Positions 1 to 5,778 are shown, numbered from the stretch's first letter. The stretch is 6,502 nucleotides of DNA from Clostridiales bacterium (GCA_007135995.1 SLHU01000215.1:1-6502), one strand, 5' to 3'. Made by a program: numbers and translations. The notes: generated by a model from the letters alone, not told the origin.

Positions 1-440
1 GCAACCCGCTGCTGCTCACCGCCAGACAAATGCCTGGGTCTTGCATTTGCCTTGTCGCGCAGACCAACGATACTGAGGACAATGGGCACCCGCCGCTTGA
101 TAGTCCGCCGGGGCGCACCAATAATTTCCATAGCAAACGCAACGTTCTCATAGACCGTTTTTGTTTCAATCAGGCGAAAATCCTGAAAAATCATTCCAAT
201 ATTACGGCGCAGATAGGGGATCAAACTGCGCCGTATATGCGAAATATCAAATTGATCAATAGAGACCGTGCCGGACGTAGGCTTCTCTTCACACGTCAGC
301 AGCTTGATCAGGGTTGATTTCCCTGCACCGCTGCGGCCGATAATGAAAACAAATTCACCATCATTAATAGAGAAACTGACATCTTTTAAGGCATGTGTCC
401 CTGAATGATAGGTCATCGATACATGATTGAATGCAATCAA
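1..440 (-). CDS. ftsE: Cell-division ATP-binding protein FtsE (partial, C-terminus off the left edge)
   Basis: ATPase subunit of the FtsEX complex. FtsE sits on the cytoplasmic face of the membrane and, with the permease-like FtsX, couples ATP hydrolysis to activation of peptidoglycan hydrolases at the septum (family knowledge). The 146 codons present show Walker A GRSGAGKST (residues 35-43), the Q-loop IFQDF (84-88) and the ABC signature LSGGEQQRV (138-146). The stretch GEFVFIIG before Walker A and LIKLL after it are typical of FtsE. Walker B and the H-loop lie outside the window; the usual length is about 230 residues. The start is a TTG at 440-438, 7 bases after a perfect AGGAGG, with no competing in-frame ATG before Met9. 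It lies 61 bases downstream of the cdaR-like gene with no strong terminator between, so it is probably co-transcribed. The second Walker A position is Arg rather than the common Pro, which the motif tolerates. ftsX would be expected next, beyond the edge. Confidence 0.9.
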   Translation of the reverse strand, partial: MIAFNHVSMTYHSGTHALKDVSFSINDGEFVFIIGRSGAGKSTLIKLLTCEEKPTSGTVSIDQFDISHIRRSLIPYLRRNIGMIFQDFRLIETKTVYENVAFAMEIIGAPRRTIKRRVPIVLSIVGLRDKANARPRHLSGGEQQRV

Positions 441-447
441 ACAAAGA

Positions 448-453
448 CCTCCT
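448..453 (-). promoter_or_regulatory. ftsE ribosome binding site deciding a TTG start
   Basis: A perfect AGGAGG on the minus strand lies 7 bases before TTG at 440-438. This spacing fixes the start at a non-ATG codon and gives an N-terminus (MIAFNHVSMTY) of the length normal for FtsE. Confidence 0.8.
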
Positions 454-467
454 AAATAAAGGTACTA

Positions 468-489
468 GCAGCAAGAGGCAGGCTGCTGC
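468..489 (-). other. Weak stem-loop between the cdaR-like gene and ftsE
   Basis: GCAGCA (468-473) and TGCTGC (484-489) can form a 6-bp stem with a 10-base loop. On the minus strand the bases after it are TAGTACCTTTATTT, not a continuous U-run, so it is too weak to call a terminator. It might reduce read-through into ftsE or do nothing. Confidence 0.25.
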
Positions 490-501
490 AGGCGGTAATA
501 A

Positions 502-1611
502 TTAATTATGCCACCATTTGCCGCCTGCTGTTTTCAGGCTGCCCTTTTCCTGCTTTTCAAGATATTTTCTAACCATCGACGCCAGTTTGAACATCACCGC
601 GTCATCAAAACTGCGTAAATCCAGACCCGTTATTTTCTGGACCTTGTCCAGTCGGTAGACCAGCGTATTACGATGAACAAAGAGTTGCCTTGAGGTTTCA
701 CTGCCGTTCAGATTATTGTCAAAGAATTTATGGATCGTCAATAAGGTTTCACTATCAAGCGCTTCATAGGCACCTTTGGGAAAAACTTCATCAAGGAACA
801 TGTGGCATAATGTAGGCGGCAGCTGATAAATGAGACGGCCAAGACCCAGCTGGTCATAGCGCATCACATACGTCTCGCTTTCGAATATACTTCCGACCGT
901 CAGCGCAAGAGACGCTTCTCTGTAGGATTTCGCCGCATCTTTCAGTGTATCCGCTGACATGCCGATGCCAATATGAATTTTAGCCATTGACTCGGCATTG
1001 AGATTATCGAGTATCTGCCCGGCCATTTCATCAATGCGTTCAGGCTCTTCTTTCGGATACTCCATAAGAATAACGATTGTTTCCTCATCCATCGCGAGAA
1101 TGTATATGTTTTTCTCTTCAGGAAACATATTGTTGAGAATCTCCATGCAGTCAACTTCTTCAGCCTGCTCAAACCGGATCAGAAAAGCGATTCGCGGCAG
1201 TGAATAAGGTATCTTATATTCTCGTGCCTTTAAAGGAATATCTCCAGGCAACTCATTTTCGAGCAAAACATTTTTCAAAAATGCCTCGCGCTCAGCATCA
1301 GTATTACGCTCTTTCAACGCAGCGACAATCCAGTTGCTCAACAGCTCAATATAAACTCTTGATGCGTTGTCCGTACCGTCAATGAAGCAGATATAGCTCG
1401 CTTTCTCACTGACCGGCAGTTTAATATACGTTCTGCCATATGTAATCGCAACACTTTCGTCGGAAAGAAGTACCGCTCTCGCTGATGAATCTTCTGTCCC
1501 TTCCAGTTTCTCGTCGGTGCAGGCAACAATGATACCATCGGCATCAAGTATACCAGCGACTTTGTCCAAGAATTTCGCAGCTTCCCGAATACATTTTTTC
1601 AGTTCTTCCAT
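502..1611 (-). CDS. CdaR/PucR-type helix-turn-helix transcriptional regulator
   Basis: Predicted cytoplasmic DNA-binding regulator of 369 residues. The C-terminus (about 288-345) matches the PucR C-terminal HTH family: TLLTIHKFFDNNLNGSETS, then the recognition helix FVHRNTLVYRLDKVQKITGLDL and a DAVMFKLA tail. The middle (about 135-245) resembles the GGDEF-like domain of CdaR proteins, with an HIGIGMSA strand and a SYREASLAL helix. The first 80 residues, with ILDADGIIVACTD, resemble a shortened sugar-diacid-recognition (PAS-like) sensor domain. No membrane segment or signal peptide is seen. The start is uncertain: ATG at 1611-1609 lies 11 bases after AGGAGG-like AGGAAGG. An in-frame GTG four codons upstream (1623) directly abuts that purine tract, leaving no spacing, so ATG is preferred. 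The gene sits between a sugar ABC ATPase and ftsE. Family members sense small carbon or nitrogen compounds, but the ligand and targets here cannot be read from sequence. Confidence 0.85.
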   Translation of the reverse strand: MEELKKCIREAAKFLDKVAGILDADGIIVACTDEKLEGTEDSSARAVLLSDESVAITYGRTYIKLPVSEKASYICFIDGTDNASRVYIELLSNWIVAALKERNTDAEREAFLKNVLLENELPGDIPLKAREYKIPYSLPRIAFLIRFEQAEEVDCMEILNNMFPEEKNIYILAMDEETIVILMEYPKEEPERIDEMAGQILDNLNAESMAKIHIGIGMSADTLKDAAKSYREASLALTVGSIFESETYVMRYDQLGLGRLIYQLPPTLCHMFLDEVFPKGAYEALDSETLLTIHKFFDNNLNGSETSRQLFVHRNTLVYRLDKVQKITGLDLRSFDDAVMFKLASMVRKYLEKQEKGSLKTAGGKWWHN

Positions 1612-1663
1612 AATCTCGAACACCTTCCTAACGCTGAGGCTTTACAGCAACTCTATTTCTCTT

Positions 1664-1692
1664 ATCTTATATTTTTGCGGCTGATGTTTCAA
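1664..1692 (-). promoter_or_regulatory. Candidate sigma-70 promoter of the cdaR-like gene
   Basis: On the minus strand TTGAAA (1692-1687) is followed after 17 bases by TAAGAT (1669-1664). These match TTGACA at 5 of 6 and TATAAT at 4 of 6. An overlapping TATAAG would give a 15-base spacer. The site lies about 53 bases before the ATG and downstream of the msmX terminator, so the regulator probably has its own transcript. Confidence 0.45.
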
Positions 1693-1764
1693 GCAAAGCG
1701 TTATCAATTCTATATTAAAACACAGATAATACACATGATCCATACCATTCTATCTTATTCCAAC

Positions 1765-1799
1765 AAAAAAGGGAAGCTTCACCACGGAAGCTTCCCTTT
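1765..1799 (-). terminator. Rho-independent terminator of the msmX/ugpC gene
   Basis: Perfect 13-bp stem (1768-1780 with 1787-1799; core GGGAAGCTTC/GAAGCTTCCC) and a 6-base loop (1781-1786). Read on the minus strand the stem is followed by a T-run, TTTTTTG, at 1770-1764, partly overlapping the stem base. It lies 20 bases past the msmX stop codon. The plus-strand side has only TTTC, so it should work mainly in the leftward direction. It separates the ATPase transcript from the regulator and ftsE. Confidence 0.9.
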
Positions 1800-1818
1800 C
1801 AGGCAAATCATCAGATGA

Positions 1819-2934
1819 TCAGCTCAAAATAACTTTTTCAGTTTCTTTGTCAAACAGATGAACGCGTCTGCCGTCAACAGCCAGCTGAGAAACCTCTCCG
1901 ACTTTTGAATGGCTGATTGTAGGATCAACACGTGCGATCATGGTGATTGAGCCGGATACGGTAACATAAAGGTATGTTTCAGCACCCAGCATTTCAACAA
2001 CTTCGACATTTGCCGGGAAAGAAGTGGCCGGATTGTCCGCAACAAAGCGAACTTCATCCTGCAGCGCTTCCGGGCGGATCCCGCAGATTACATCCTGTCC
2101 GTCATATTCTTTTACTTCAGGTATGGAATACTTGGAAGGCAATGTCAAGCTGATATCAGCAAAACTAAGTTTGACAACATCATTCTCGACATTCAGCTTC
2201 ACGTTGAGGAAGTTCATAGGAGGTGTGCCGATAAAGCCGGCAACAAATGTATTGTTAGGATGCAGATACAGGCTTGAAGGATCATCAATCTGCTGAATGA
2301 ATCCGTCTTTCATAACAACAATGCGTGTACCCATTGTCATGGCCTCTGTCTGGTCATGTGTAACATAGATAATCGTTGTCTGAAGACGCTGATGCAGTTT
2401 AGTGATCTCAACACGCATCTGAACACGAAGCTTAGCGTCAAGGTTCGACAGCGGCTCATCCATCAGGAAAACGGCTGGATCACGAACAATAGCACGGCCA
2501 AGTGCAACACGCTGGCGCTGACCACCGGAAAGGGCTTTCGGCTTTCTGTCCAGCAGATGCTCAATTTCAAGAATCCTGGCGGCTTCTTTAACGCGGCGTT
2601 TGATTTCATCTTTGGGTATTTTACGAAGTTTGAGACCAAAGGCCATATTATCGTAAACAGTCATATGCGGATAGAGCGCATAGTTCTGGAAAACCATCGC
2701 AATATCACGGTCTTTTGGCTGTACGTCATTAACCAGACGTTCGCCGATGTATATTTCACCTTCGGTAATCTCTTCAAGACCCGCAATCATACGAAGCGTC
2801 GTTGATTTTCCGCAACCAGAAGGACCAACCAGAATAATGAATTCTTTGTCAGCAACATCAATGTTGAAGTCACTAACTGCGACAACACCACCTTCATATC
2901 GTTTGTAAACATTTTTCAGTGTAACACTAGCCAT
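1819..2934 (-). CDS. ugpC: Carbohydrate ABC transporter ATP-binding protein, MsmX/UgpC/MalK type
   Basis: Cytoplasmic ATPase of a CUT1-type sugar importer, 371 residues, full length for the family. Nucleotide-binding domain: Walker A GPSGCGKST (37-45), Q-loop VFQNYALYPHMTV (81-93), signature LSGGQRQRV (135-143), Walker B VFLMDEP (155-161), D-loop SNLDAK (163-168) and H-loop VTHDQTEA (191-198). A C-terminal regulatory/TOBE-like domain fills about 235-371, with GFIGTPPMNF at its entry and CGIRPEAL at 284-291. ATG follows GGAGGT with 7-base spacing. No permease or binding-protein gene is adjacent and the gene ends at a strong terminator. By analogy with B. subtilis MsmX it may serve several importers in trans (inference). 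Substrate cannot be assigned: UgpC, MalK and MsmX are not separable from these motifs, so the symbol is only a family label. Confidence 0.93.
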   Translation of the reverse strand: MASVTLKNVYKRYEGGVVAVSDFNIDVADKEFIILVGPSGCGKSTTLRMIAGLEEITEGEIYIGERLVNDVQPKDRDIAMVFQNYALYPHMTVYDNMAFGLKLRKIPKDEIKRRVKEAARILEIEHLLDRKPKALSGGQRQRVALGRAIVRDPAVFLMDEPLSNLDAKLRVQMRVEITKLHQRLQTTIIYVTHDQTEAMTMGTRIVVMKDGFIQQIDDPSSLYLHPNNTFVAGFIGTPPMNFLNVKLNVENDVVKLSFADISLTLPSKYSIPEVKEYDGQDVICGIRPEALQDEVRFVADNPATSFPANVEVVEMLGAETYLYVTVSGSITMIARVDPTISHSKVGEVSQLAVDGRRVHLFDKETEKVILS

Positions 2935-2965
2935 ACATTAACCTCCAAAATTGCTTTAACACATT

Positions 2966-2982
2966 AGCCTAAGCATCAGGCT
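2966..2982 (-). other. Small stem-loop in the msmX leader
   Basis: AGCCT (2966-2970) and AGGCT (2978-2982) pair around a 7-base loop, in the roughly 50-base leader between the predicted msmX start site and its ribosome binding site at 2946-2941. It is short and may have no function. Confidence 0.25.
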
Positions 2983-2991
2983 TGCATAATG

Positions 2992-3000
2992 ACTATAACA
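2992..3000 (-). promoter_or_regulatory. Extended -10 promoter of the msmX/ugpC gene
   Basis: The minus strand reads TGTTATAGT: a TG-N extension plus TATAGT (5 of 6 matches to TATAAT), about 58 bases before the ATG. No good -35 hexamer sits 16-18 bases upstream; ATTCGA or TTCGAT is the nearest. Transcription may therefore lean on the extended -10 or on an activator bound upstream. Confidence 0.5.
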
Positions 3001-3022
3001 CTTGCGGCTCTAATCGAATAGA

Positions 3023-3060
3023 TGCAATATTTAACAAATGTTATTGCACCAATTTGGCAA
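3023..3060. promoter_or_regulatory. Dyad-symmetric sequence upstream of the msmX promoter
   Basis: TGCAATA (3023-3029) and TATTGCA (3042-3048) form a 7-bp inverted repeat with a 12-base spacer. Within it TAACA and TGTTA (3032-3043) form another. A third GCAATA lies at 3057-3062, and CCAA-T-TTGG (3049-3057) is also palindromic. The block abuts the -35 position of the msmX promoter. That position suits a regulator-binding site, but the protein is unknown. Confidence 0.35.
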
Positions 3061-3366
3061 TACAGTGGGAGGGGGCTTGGAGAAAGGCACAAAGAACCTA
3101 CCTGTTTTTATCTATTATGCTTAAAACACGAACGAAGTGCGGCAAAAACAGCTGATCACGCCTCCTGATGATCTGGAAATCCGCCATCAACTGTCCCTGC
3201 TTCCATCGAACTGTCAGCAAAATCATCAAAGCAAAGTGCACGACTGTCTTCCATTATAACGCCTGATTCTGTGCCCTGAATTTCCATAGTCGTTTTTTAT
3301 GCATATTAATGCATTATTATATCCATTACACTCAGCTTATTGCGCGATATAACGGTACATTACGCC
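3061..3366. other. Gene-poor part of the divergent msmX-argC intergenic region
   Basis: About 300 bases without a convincing gene. Seen here: a weak 43-codon ORF on the minus strand (3156-3287); three copies of ACTGTC (3190, 3210, 3243), two of them inside a longer AACTGTC repeat; an ATGCAT-ATTA-ATGCAT dyad at 3299-3314; and a distant inverted repeat TTATATC/GATATAA (3317-3323 and 3346-3352). No RNA-gene, riboswitch or T-box consensus was recognised. Confidence 0.5.
3156..3287 (-). CDS. Weak small ORF, 43 codons, unrecognised
   Basis: ATG (3287-3285) to TGA (3158-3156) encodes 43 residues beginning MEIQGTESGV and ending GGFPDHQEA, acidic and without a membrane segment. A TATAAT hexamer lies upstream on the same strand (3323-3318), but its -35 is poor and no clear Shine-Dalgarno precedes either Met1 or Met12. 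It may be a chance ORF or the remnant of a lost gene. No family is recognised. Confidence 0.15.
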   Translation of the reverse strand: MEIQGTESGVIMEDSRALCFDDFADSSMEAGTVDGGFPDHQEA

Positions 3367-3395
3367 TTGATATTTGATTAATTATTCATTATAAT
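3367..3395 (+). promoter_or_regulatory. Main argC operon promoter (P1)
   Basis: TTGATA (3367-3372), a 17-base spacer and a perfect TATAAT (3390-3395): 5 of 6 and 6 of 6 to the sigma-70 consensus at ideal spacing. Transcription would start near 3402, giving a leader of about 220 bases before argC. The spacer, -10 and start site are covered by two ARG-box-like sites, so this promoter should be repressed by bound ArgR/AhrC. Confidence 0.75.
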
Positions 3396-3410
3396 GAATA
3401 ATTATTATTT
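3373..3410 (+). promoter_or_regulatory. Tandem ARG boxes: ArgR/AhrC operator of the arg operon
   Basis: The E. coli ARG-box consensus is WNTGAATWWWWATTCANW. Box 1 (3373-3390) reads TTTGATTAATTATTCATT, with half-sites TGATT and ATTCA around AATT. Box 2 (3393-3410) reads AATGAATAATTATTATTT, with TGAAT and ATTAT around AATT. Each has one perfect and one imperfect half-site. The boxes are 2 bp apart, 20 bp centre to centre, the pair geometry known for ArgR hexamers. The perfect half-sites face each other, producing a 26-bp perfect palindrome at 3379-3404. The pair overlaps P1 of the argC operon. The argR/ahrC gene is not in the window. Confidence 0.7.
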
Positions 3411-3424
3411 TCTTTGCATCTTTC

Positions 3425-3452
3425 TTGTCGCATCGCTTTTATCCTTTATAAT
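3425..3452 (+). promoter_or_regulatory. Possible second argC promoter (P2)
   Basis: TTGTCG (3425-3430), a 16-base spacer and a perfect TATAAT (3447-3452) would start transcription near 3459. The -35 matches only 4 of 6. It begins 15 bases beyond ARG box 2 and so is not directly covered by the boxes. It could give some arginine-independent transcription or be silent. Confidence 0.45.
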
Positions 3453-3470
3453 AGAAGTATATATGTAAGG

Positions 3471-3502
3471 ATGATGCGGCATCAACATTCTGATCGCATC
3501 AT
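3471..3502 (+). other. Stem-loop in the argC leader
   Basis: ATGATGCG (3471-3478) pairs with CGCATCAT (3495-3502). After a 2-base bulge, ATCA (3481-3484) pairs with TGAT (3491-3494) around a 6-base loop. This makes 12 base pairs near the 5' end of a P2 transcript. No T-run follows, so it is not a terminator. It could stabilise the mRNA or act as a protein-binding dyad in DNA. Confidence 0.4.
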
Positions 3503-3622
3503 TGACGGCTGTGCACACAAAAAAAGCGTCACAGCATATACGATACGCGCAGTGCAAAGCATAAGCGTTAACCGGATTGGGCAGCACTGGCTGATGTCCA
3601 ATAACAGCACAGGAGGCATAAA

Positions 3623-4678
3623 ATGGGCAGTCCAAGGCGTATTGGCATCATAGGTGCAACAGGGTATGTAGGCATGGAACTGGTCCGCCTGATCGCATTG
3701 CATCCGGAATTCAAACTGACACGACTTGTTTCAAGATCTTATCAGGGTCAGCTTTTTTCTGATATTTACCCAGGTTTCATGAAAACTGCAGATATTCGCC
3801 TGACCGCTTCAGATCCGGATGACCTGGCACAGGCCTGTGATTTTGTTATCACCGCACTTCCGCATGGTGTATCTTCAGAACAAGTACCGCTGCTGCTCGA
3901 CAAAGGCCTGCGGGTCATTGATCACAGCGGTGATTTTCGTTACCGTGACCTCAAGGATTATCAGGCCGCGTATAAACTGGCTCATACCAGTTCGCACTTG
4001 CTCAGTGAGGCGGTTTACGGACTGCCTGAGATTTACAGGCAGCAGATTTCAAAAGCAAGGCTCGTCGCAAACCCGGGCTGCTATCCGACTTGTTCACTGC
4101 TGGCGCTGATGCCGGTGCTCAAGCATAACCTGGTTGAAAAAGATAACATGATTATTGATGCTGTTTCCGGTGTCAGCGGAGCCGGACGAAAAGCAGAGCT
4201 GGCCTTCTCGTTTTGTGAGACAGAATCCAGTTTCAAAGCGTATGGCGCTGTGGGACATCGCCATACCAGCGAAATAGAGCAGGAAGCTTCTCTGATGACC
4301 GGCTTTCCGGGCAGTGTCAAACTGACCTTCACGCCGCATCTGGCACCCATGAAACGCGGCATGCTGGCAACCGTCTATGCACGGCTTAAACCTGATAAAG
4401 ATGCGAAAAGCATACAGCAGGCGTTCAGCAGCTTCTATGACAATGAGTTTTTCATTCGACAGCTGCCGGACGGCCGTTTGCCTGAAACCAGACATGTGAC
4501 GTATACGAATTTCTGTGATCTTGCCTGGACGCTTGATGCAGCCACTGGCATGCTGAAAATCTTTTCAGCCATTGATAATCTTGGCAAAGGCGCCGCTGCC
4601 CAGGCTGTTCAATCGTTAAACTGCATGGCTGAACTGCCTGAGACCATGGGCCTGATCAGCAGCGGTGGTTCTGTTTGA
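3623..4678 (+). CDS. argC: N-acetyl-gamma-glutamyl-phosphate reductase
   Basis: Cytoplasmic NADP-dependent enzyme of arginine synthesis. It reduces N-acetylglutamyl-5-phosphate, the ArgB product, to N-acetylglutamate 5-semialdehyde, the ArgD substrate. At 351 residues it has the normal length. The N-terminal Rossmann fold starts with GIIGATGYVG (8-17). The catalytic cysteine is C153 in ANPGCYPT (149-156), and the active-site histidine motif is GHRHTSEIEQE (211-221). Other family signatures are SGVSGAGRK (182-190), HLAPMKRGM (239-247) and DNLGKGAAAQA (318-328). ATG follows a perfect AGGAGG (3611-3616) with 6-base spacing. It is the first gene of the arg operon, behind an ARG-box-controlled promoter. 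Its TGA is in the same frame as the downstream argB, with no further stop in the 156 bases between them. All key residues seen are intact. Confidence 0.96.
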   Translation: MGSPRRIGIIGATGYVGMELVRLIALHPEFKLTRLVSRSYQGQLFSDIYPGFMKTADIRLTASDPDDLAQACDFVITALPHGVSSEQVPLLLDKGLRVIDHSGDFRYRDLKDYQAAYKLAHTSSHLLSEAVYGLPEIYRQQISKARLVANPGCYPTCSLLALMPVLKHNLVEKDNMIIDAVSGVSGAGRKAELAFSFCETESSFKAYGAVGHRHTSEIEQEASLMTGFPGSVKLTFTPHLAPMKRGMLATVYARLKPDKDAKSIQQAFSSFYDNEFFIRQLPDGRLPETRHVTYTNFCDLAWTLDAATGMLKIFSAIDNLGKGAAAQAVQSLNCMAELPETMGLISSGGSV

Positions 4679-4691
4679 GGAAAAGCGGCTG

Positions 4692-4772
4692 ATGAACAGC
4701 AGCCAAAAGCATGCCATGCGGATCATTCGCATCAGGCGGCGCCATTGCACTGGTTGCCTGACTGGCATATGA
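4692..4772 (+). CDS. Small arginine-rich ORF in the argC-argB gap (candidate leader peptide)
   Basis: ATG to TGA, 26 residues beginning MNSSQKHAM, followed by [10 protein letters not shown] and a short tail with a CTGC motif. Five of eight consecutive residues (10-17) are Arg, encoded by CGG, CGC, AGG, CGG and CGC. A GAGG at 4677-4680, overlapping the argC stop, could serve as a ribosome site, but the 11-base spacing is long. Its stop codon lies inside a stem-loop. A clustered run of Arg codons just before argB is what a ribosome-mediated attenuator would use, but no known family matches. Chance is a real alternative. Confidence 0.25.
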   Translation: MNSSQKHAMRIIRIRRRHCTGCLTGI

Positions 4773-4796
4773 TTGATAATATCTGGCAGCAGTCAG
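4758..4796 (+). other. Stem-loop upstream of argB
   Basis: CTGACTG (4758-4764) and CAGTCAG (4790-4796) form a perfect 7-bp stem. ATAT repeats inside the 25-base loop allow limited further pairing. It ends 28 bases before the argB ribosome site and contains the stop codon of the small Arg-rich ORF. No U-run follows, so it is not an intrinsic terminator. It could be an mRNA processing or stability element. Confidence 0.3.
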
Positions 4797-4823
4797 ATCA
4801 GTGTGTCGTGATTTCTGCCCCGC

Positions 4824-4830
4824 GGGAGGA
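4824..4830 (+). promoter_or_regulatory. argB ribosome binding site deciding the start
   Basis: GGGAGGA ends 4 bases before ATG at 4835. This selects that start over an in-frame TTG at 4745, which would add 30 residues unlike any acetylglutamate kinase, and over a later ATG at 4859, which has no good site. Confidence 0.8.
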
Positions 4831-4834
4831 CAAG

Positions 4835-5767
4835 ATGGAAAAATTGAGAACTGAAGATATGCAGGCGATTATATACAAAGCTGAGATCCTGATAGAAGCG
4901 TTGCCCTATATACAAAGTCTTGCCGGTAAAACCGTTGTGATTAAATATGGCGGCAACGCAATGATCGATGATGAGCTGAAGAACCATGTGATGGAAGATG
5001 TCACTTTGCTGAAATATATCGGCATCAATCCTGTTTTAGTTCACGGCGGCGGACCTGATGTGACCGAGATGCTGAAAAGGCTTTCTATTCCATCGGAATT
5101 CAAGAACGGACTTCGGGTAACCGATGTCGAGACAATGTCTGTCGCGCAGATGGTTCTGGTCGGGAAAACAAATAAGGAGATTGTATCGCGTTTGAACCAG
5201 AACGGTGCAAATGCCATTGGAATCTGCGGCATTGACGGACGTCTGATAGAATGCGAGAGGATCACGCATGATCGTCAGGGGAATGAGCTGGATATTGGTT
5301 TTGTCGGACAGATTGTCAAAATCAATACAAAGGTGCTTCAGATGCTGACAAACGATGAATTTATTCCTGTCGTTGCCCCAATTGGTGTTGGCAGCGGTGG
5401 TGAAAGCTATAATATCAACGCTGACACGGTGGCAAGTGAGATAGCCGCAGCGCTGCATGCTGAAAAGCTGATGACACTGACTGATGTTGAAGGCGTGAAG
5501 ATAACAAATGCTGAGGGAGACGAACAGGTCATCTCTACACTAAACGAGGCTGAAATCAACCAGTTGATACAGCAGGGCACAATCAGGGGCGGCATGATAC
5601 CCAAAGTTCAGGGCTGCCTCGATACAGTCAGGCGCGGTGTTGGACGGGCGCATATAATCGACGGGCGAATTCCGCATTGTCTGCTGCTTGAGATTTTCAC
5701 CAACAAAGGAATCGGCACAATGATCACACAGGAGCGAAAACCTTATTACAGGGGCGAAAAAATTTAG
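4835..5767 (+). CDS. argB: Acetylglutamate kinase, arginine-inhibited type
   Basis: Cytoplasmic amino-acid kinase that phosphorylates N-acetylglutamate with ATP, usually the controlled step of arginine synthesis. It has 310 residues. Seen in order: N-terminal helix (about 9-30, [20 protein letters not shown]), VIKYGGNAM with K37 (35-43), VHGGGP (69-74), the acetylglutamate-binding NGLRVTD (91-97), [12 protein letters not shown] with D197 (193-204), LTDVEGV (215-221), GGMIPKV with K257 (252-258) and [17 protein letters not shown] (273-289). Enzymes with this N-terminal helix and C-terminal motif are the hexameric, arginine-feedback-inhibited class (Pseudomonas, Thermotoga); the E. coli enzyme lacks the helix (family knowledge). 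Feedback inhibition here is therefore likely. The gene follows argC by 156 bases and precedes argD by 11. All catalytic motifs are intact. The last ten residues are a short basic tail. Confidence 0.96.
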   Translation: MEKLRTEDMQAIIYKAEILIEALPYIQSLAGKTVVIKYGGNAMIDDELKNHVMEDVTLLKYIGINPVLVHGGGPDVTEMLKRLSIPSEFKNGLRVTDVETMSVAQMVLVGKTNKEIVSRLNQNGANAIGICGIDGRLIECERITHDRQGNELDIGFVGQIVKINTKVLQMLTNDEFIPVVAPIGVGSGGESYNINADTVASEIAAALHAEKLMTLTDVEGVKITNAEGDEQVISTLNEAEINQLIQQGTIRGGMIPKVQGCLDTVRRGVGRAHIIDGRIPHCLLLEIFTNKGIGTMITQERKPYYRGEKI

Positions 5768-5778
5768 GGAGGCGCGCT

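Noticed and set aside
30..317. 95-residue plus-strand frame at the left edge
   Set aside because: Antisense to ftsE, whose Walker A, Q-loop and signature motifs are clear on the minus strand.
1693..1708. cre-like (CcpA) sequence around GATAACGCTTTGC upstream of the cdaR-like gene
   Set aside because: The CG core and TTT flank fit, but three conserved positions of the cre consensus mismatch, so it cannot be supported.
2356..2805. 149-residue open frame on the plus strand inside msmX/ugpC
   Set aside because: Antisense shadow of a gene whose own frame carries every ABC motif; its product looks like no protein family.
3463..3468. ATG-TAA start-stop element in the argC leader
   Set aside because: A six-base occurrence in AT-rich sequence with no Shine-Dalgarno at proper spacing; expected by chance.
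3471..3653. 60-residue ORF in the argC leader overlapping the argC start out of frame
   Set aside because: Its ATG pair directly abuts the only purine tract (AAGG), it has no Arg or other codon cluster suggesting attenuation, and it overlaps the well-supported argC start. Treated as a chance ORF.
4094..4495. 133-residue minus-strand frame inside argC, and similar frames inside argB
   Set aside because: Antisense shadows of intact enzymes, without ribosome sites or recognisable domains.
4745..4834. Upstream TTG start that would extend ArgB by 30 residues
   Set aside because: The ATG at 4835 has a strong GGGAGGA site and gives the normal family N-terminus; the extra residues are Trp/His-rich and match nothing in acetylglutamate kinases.
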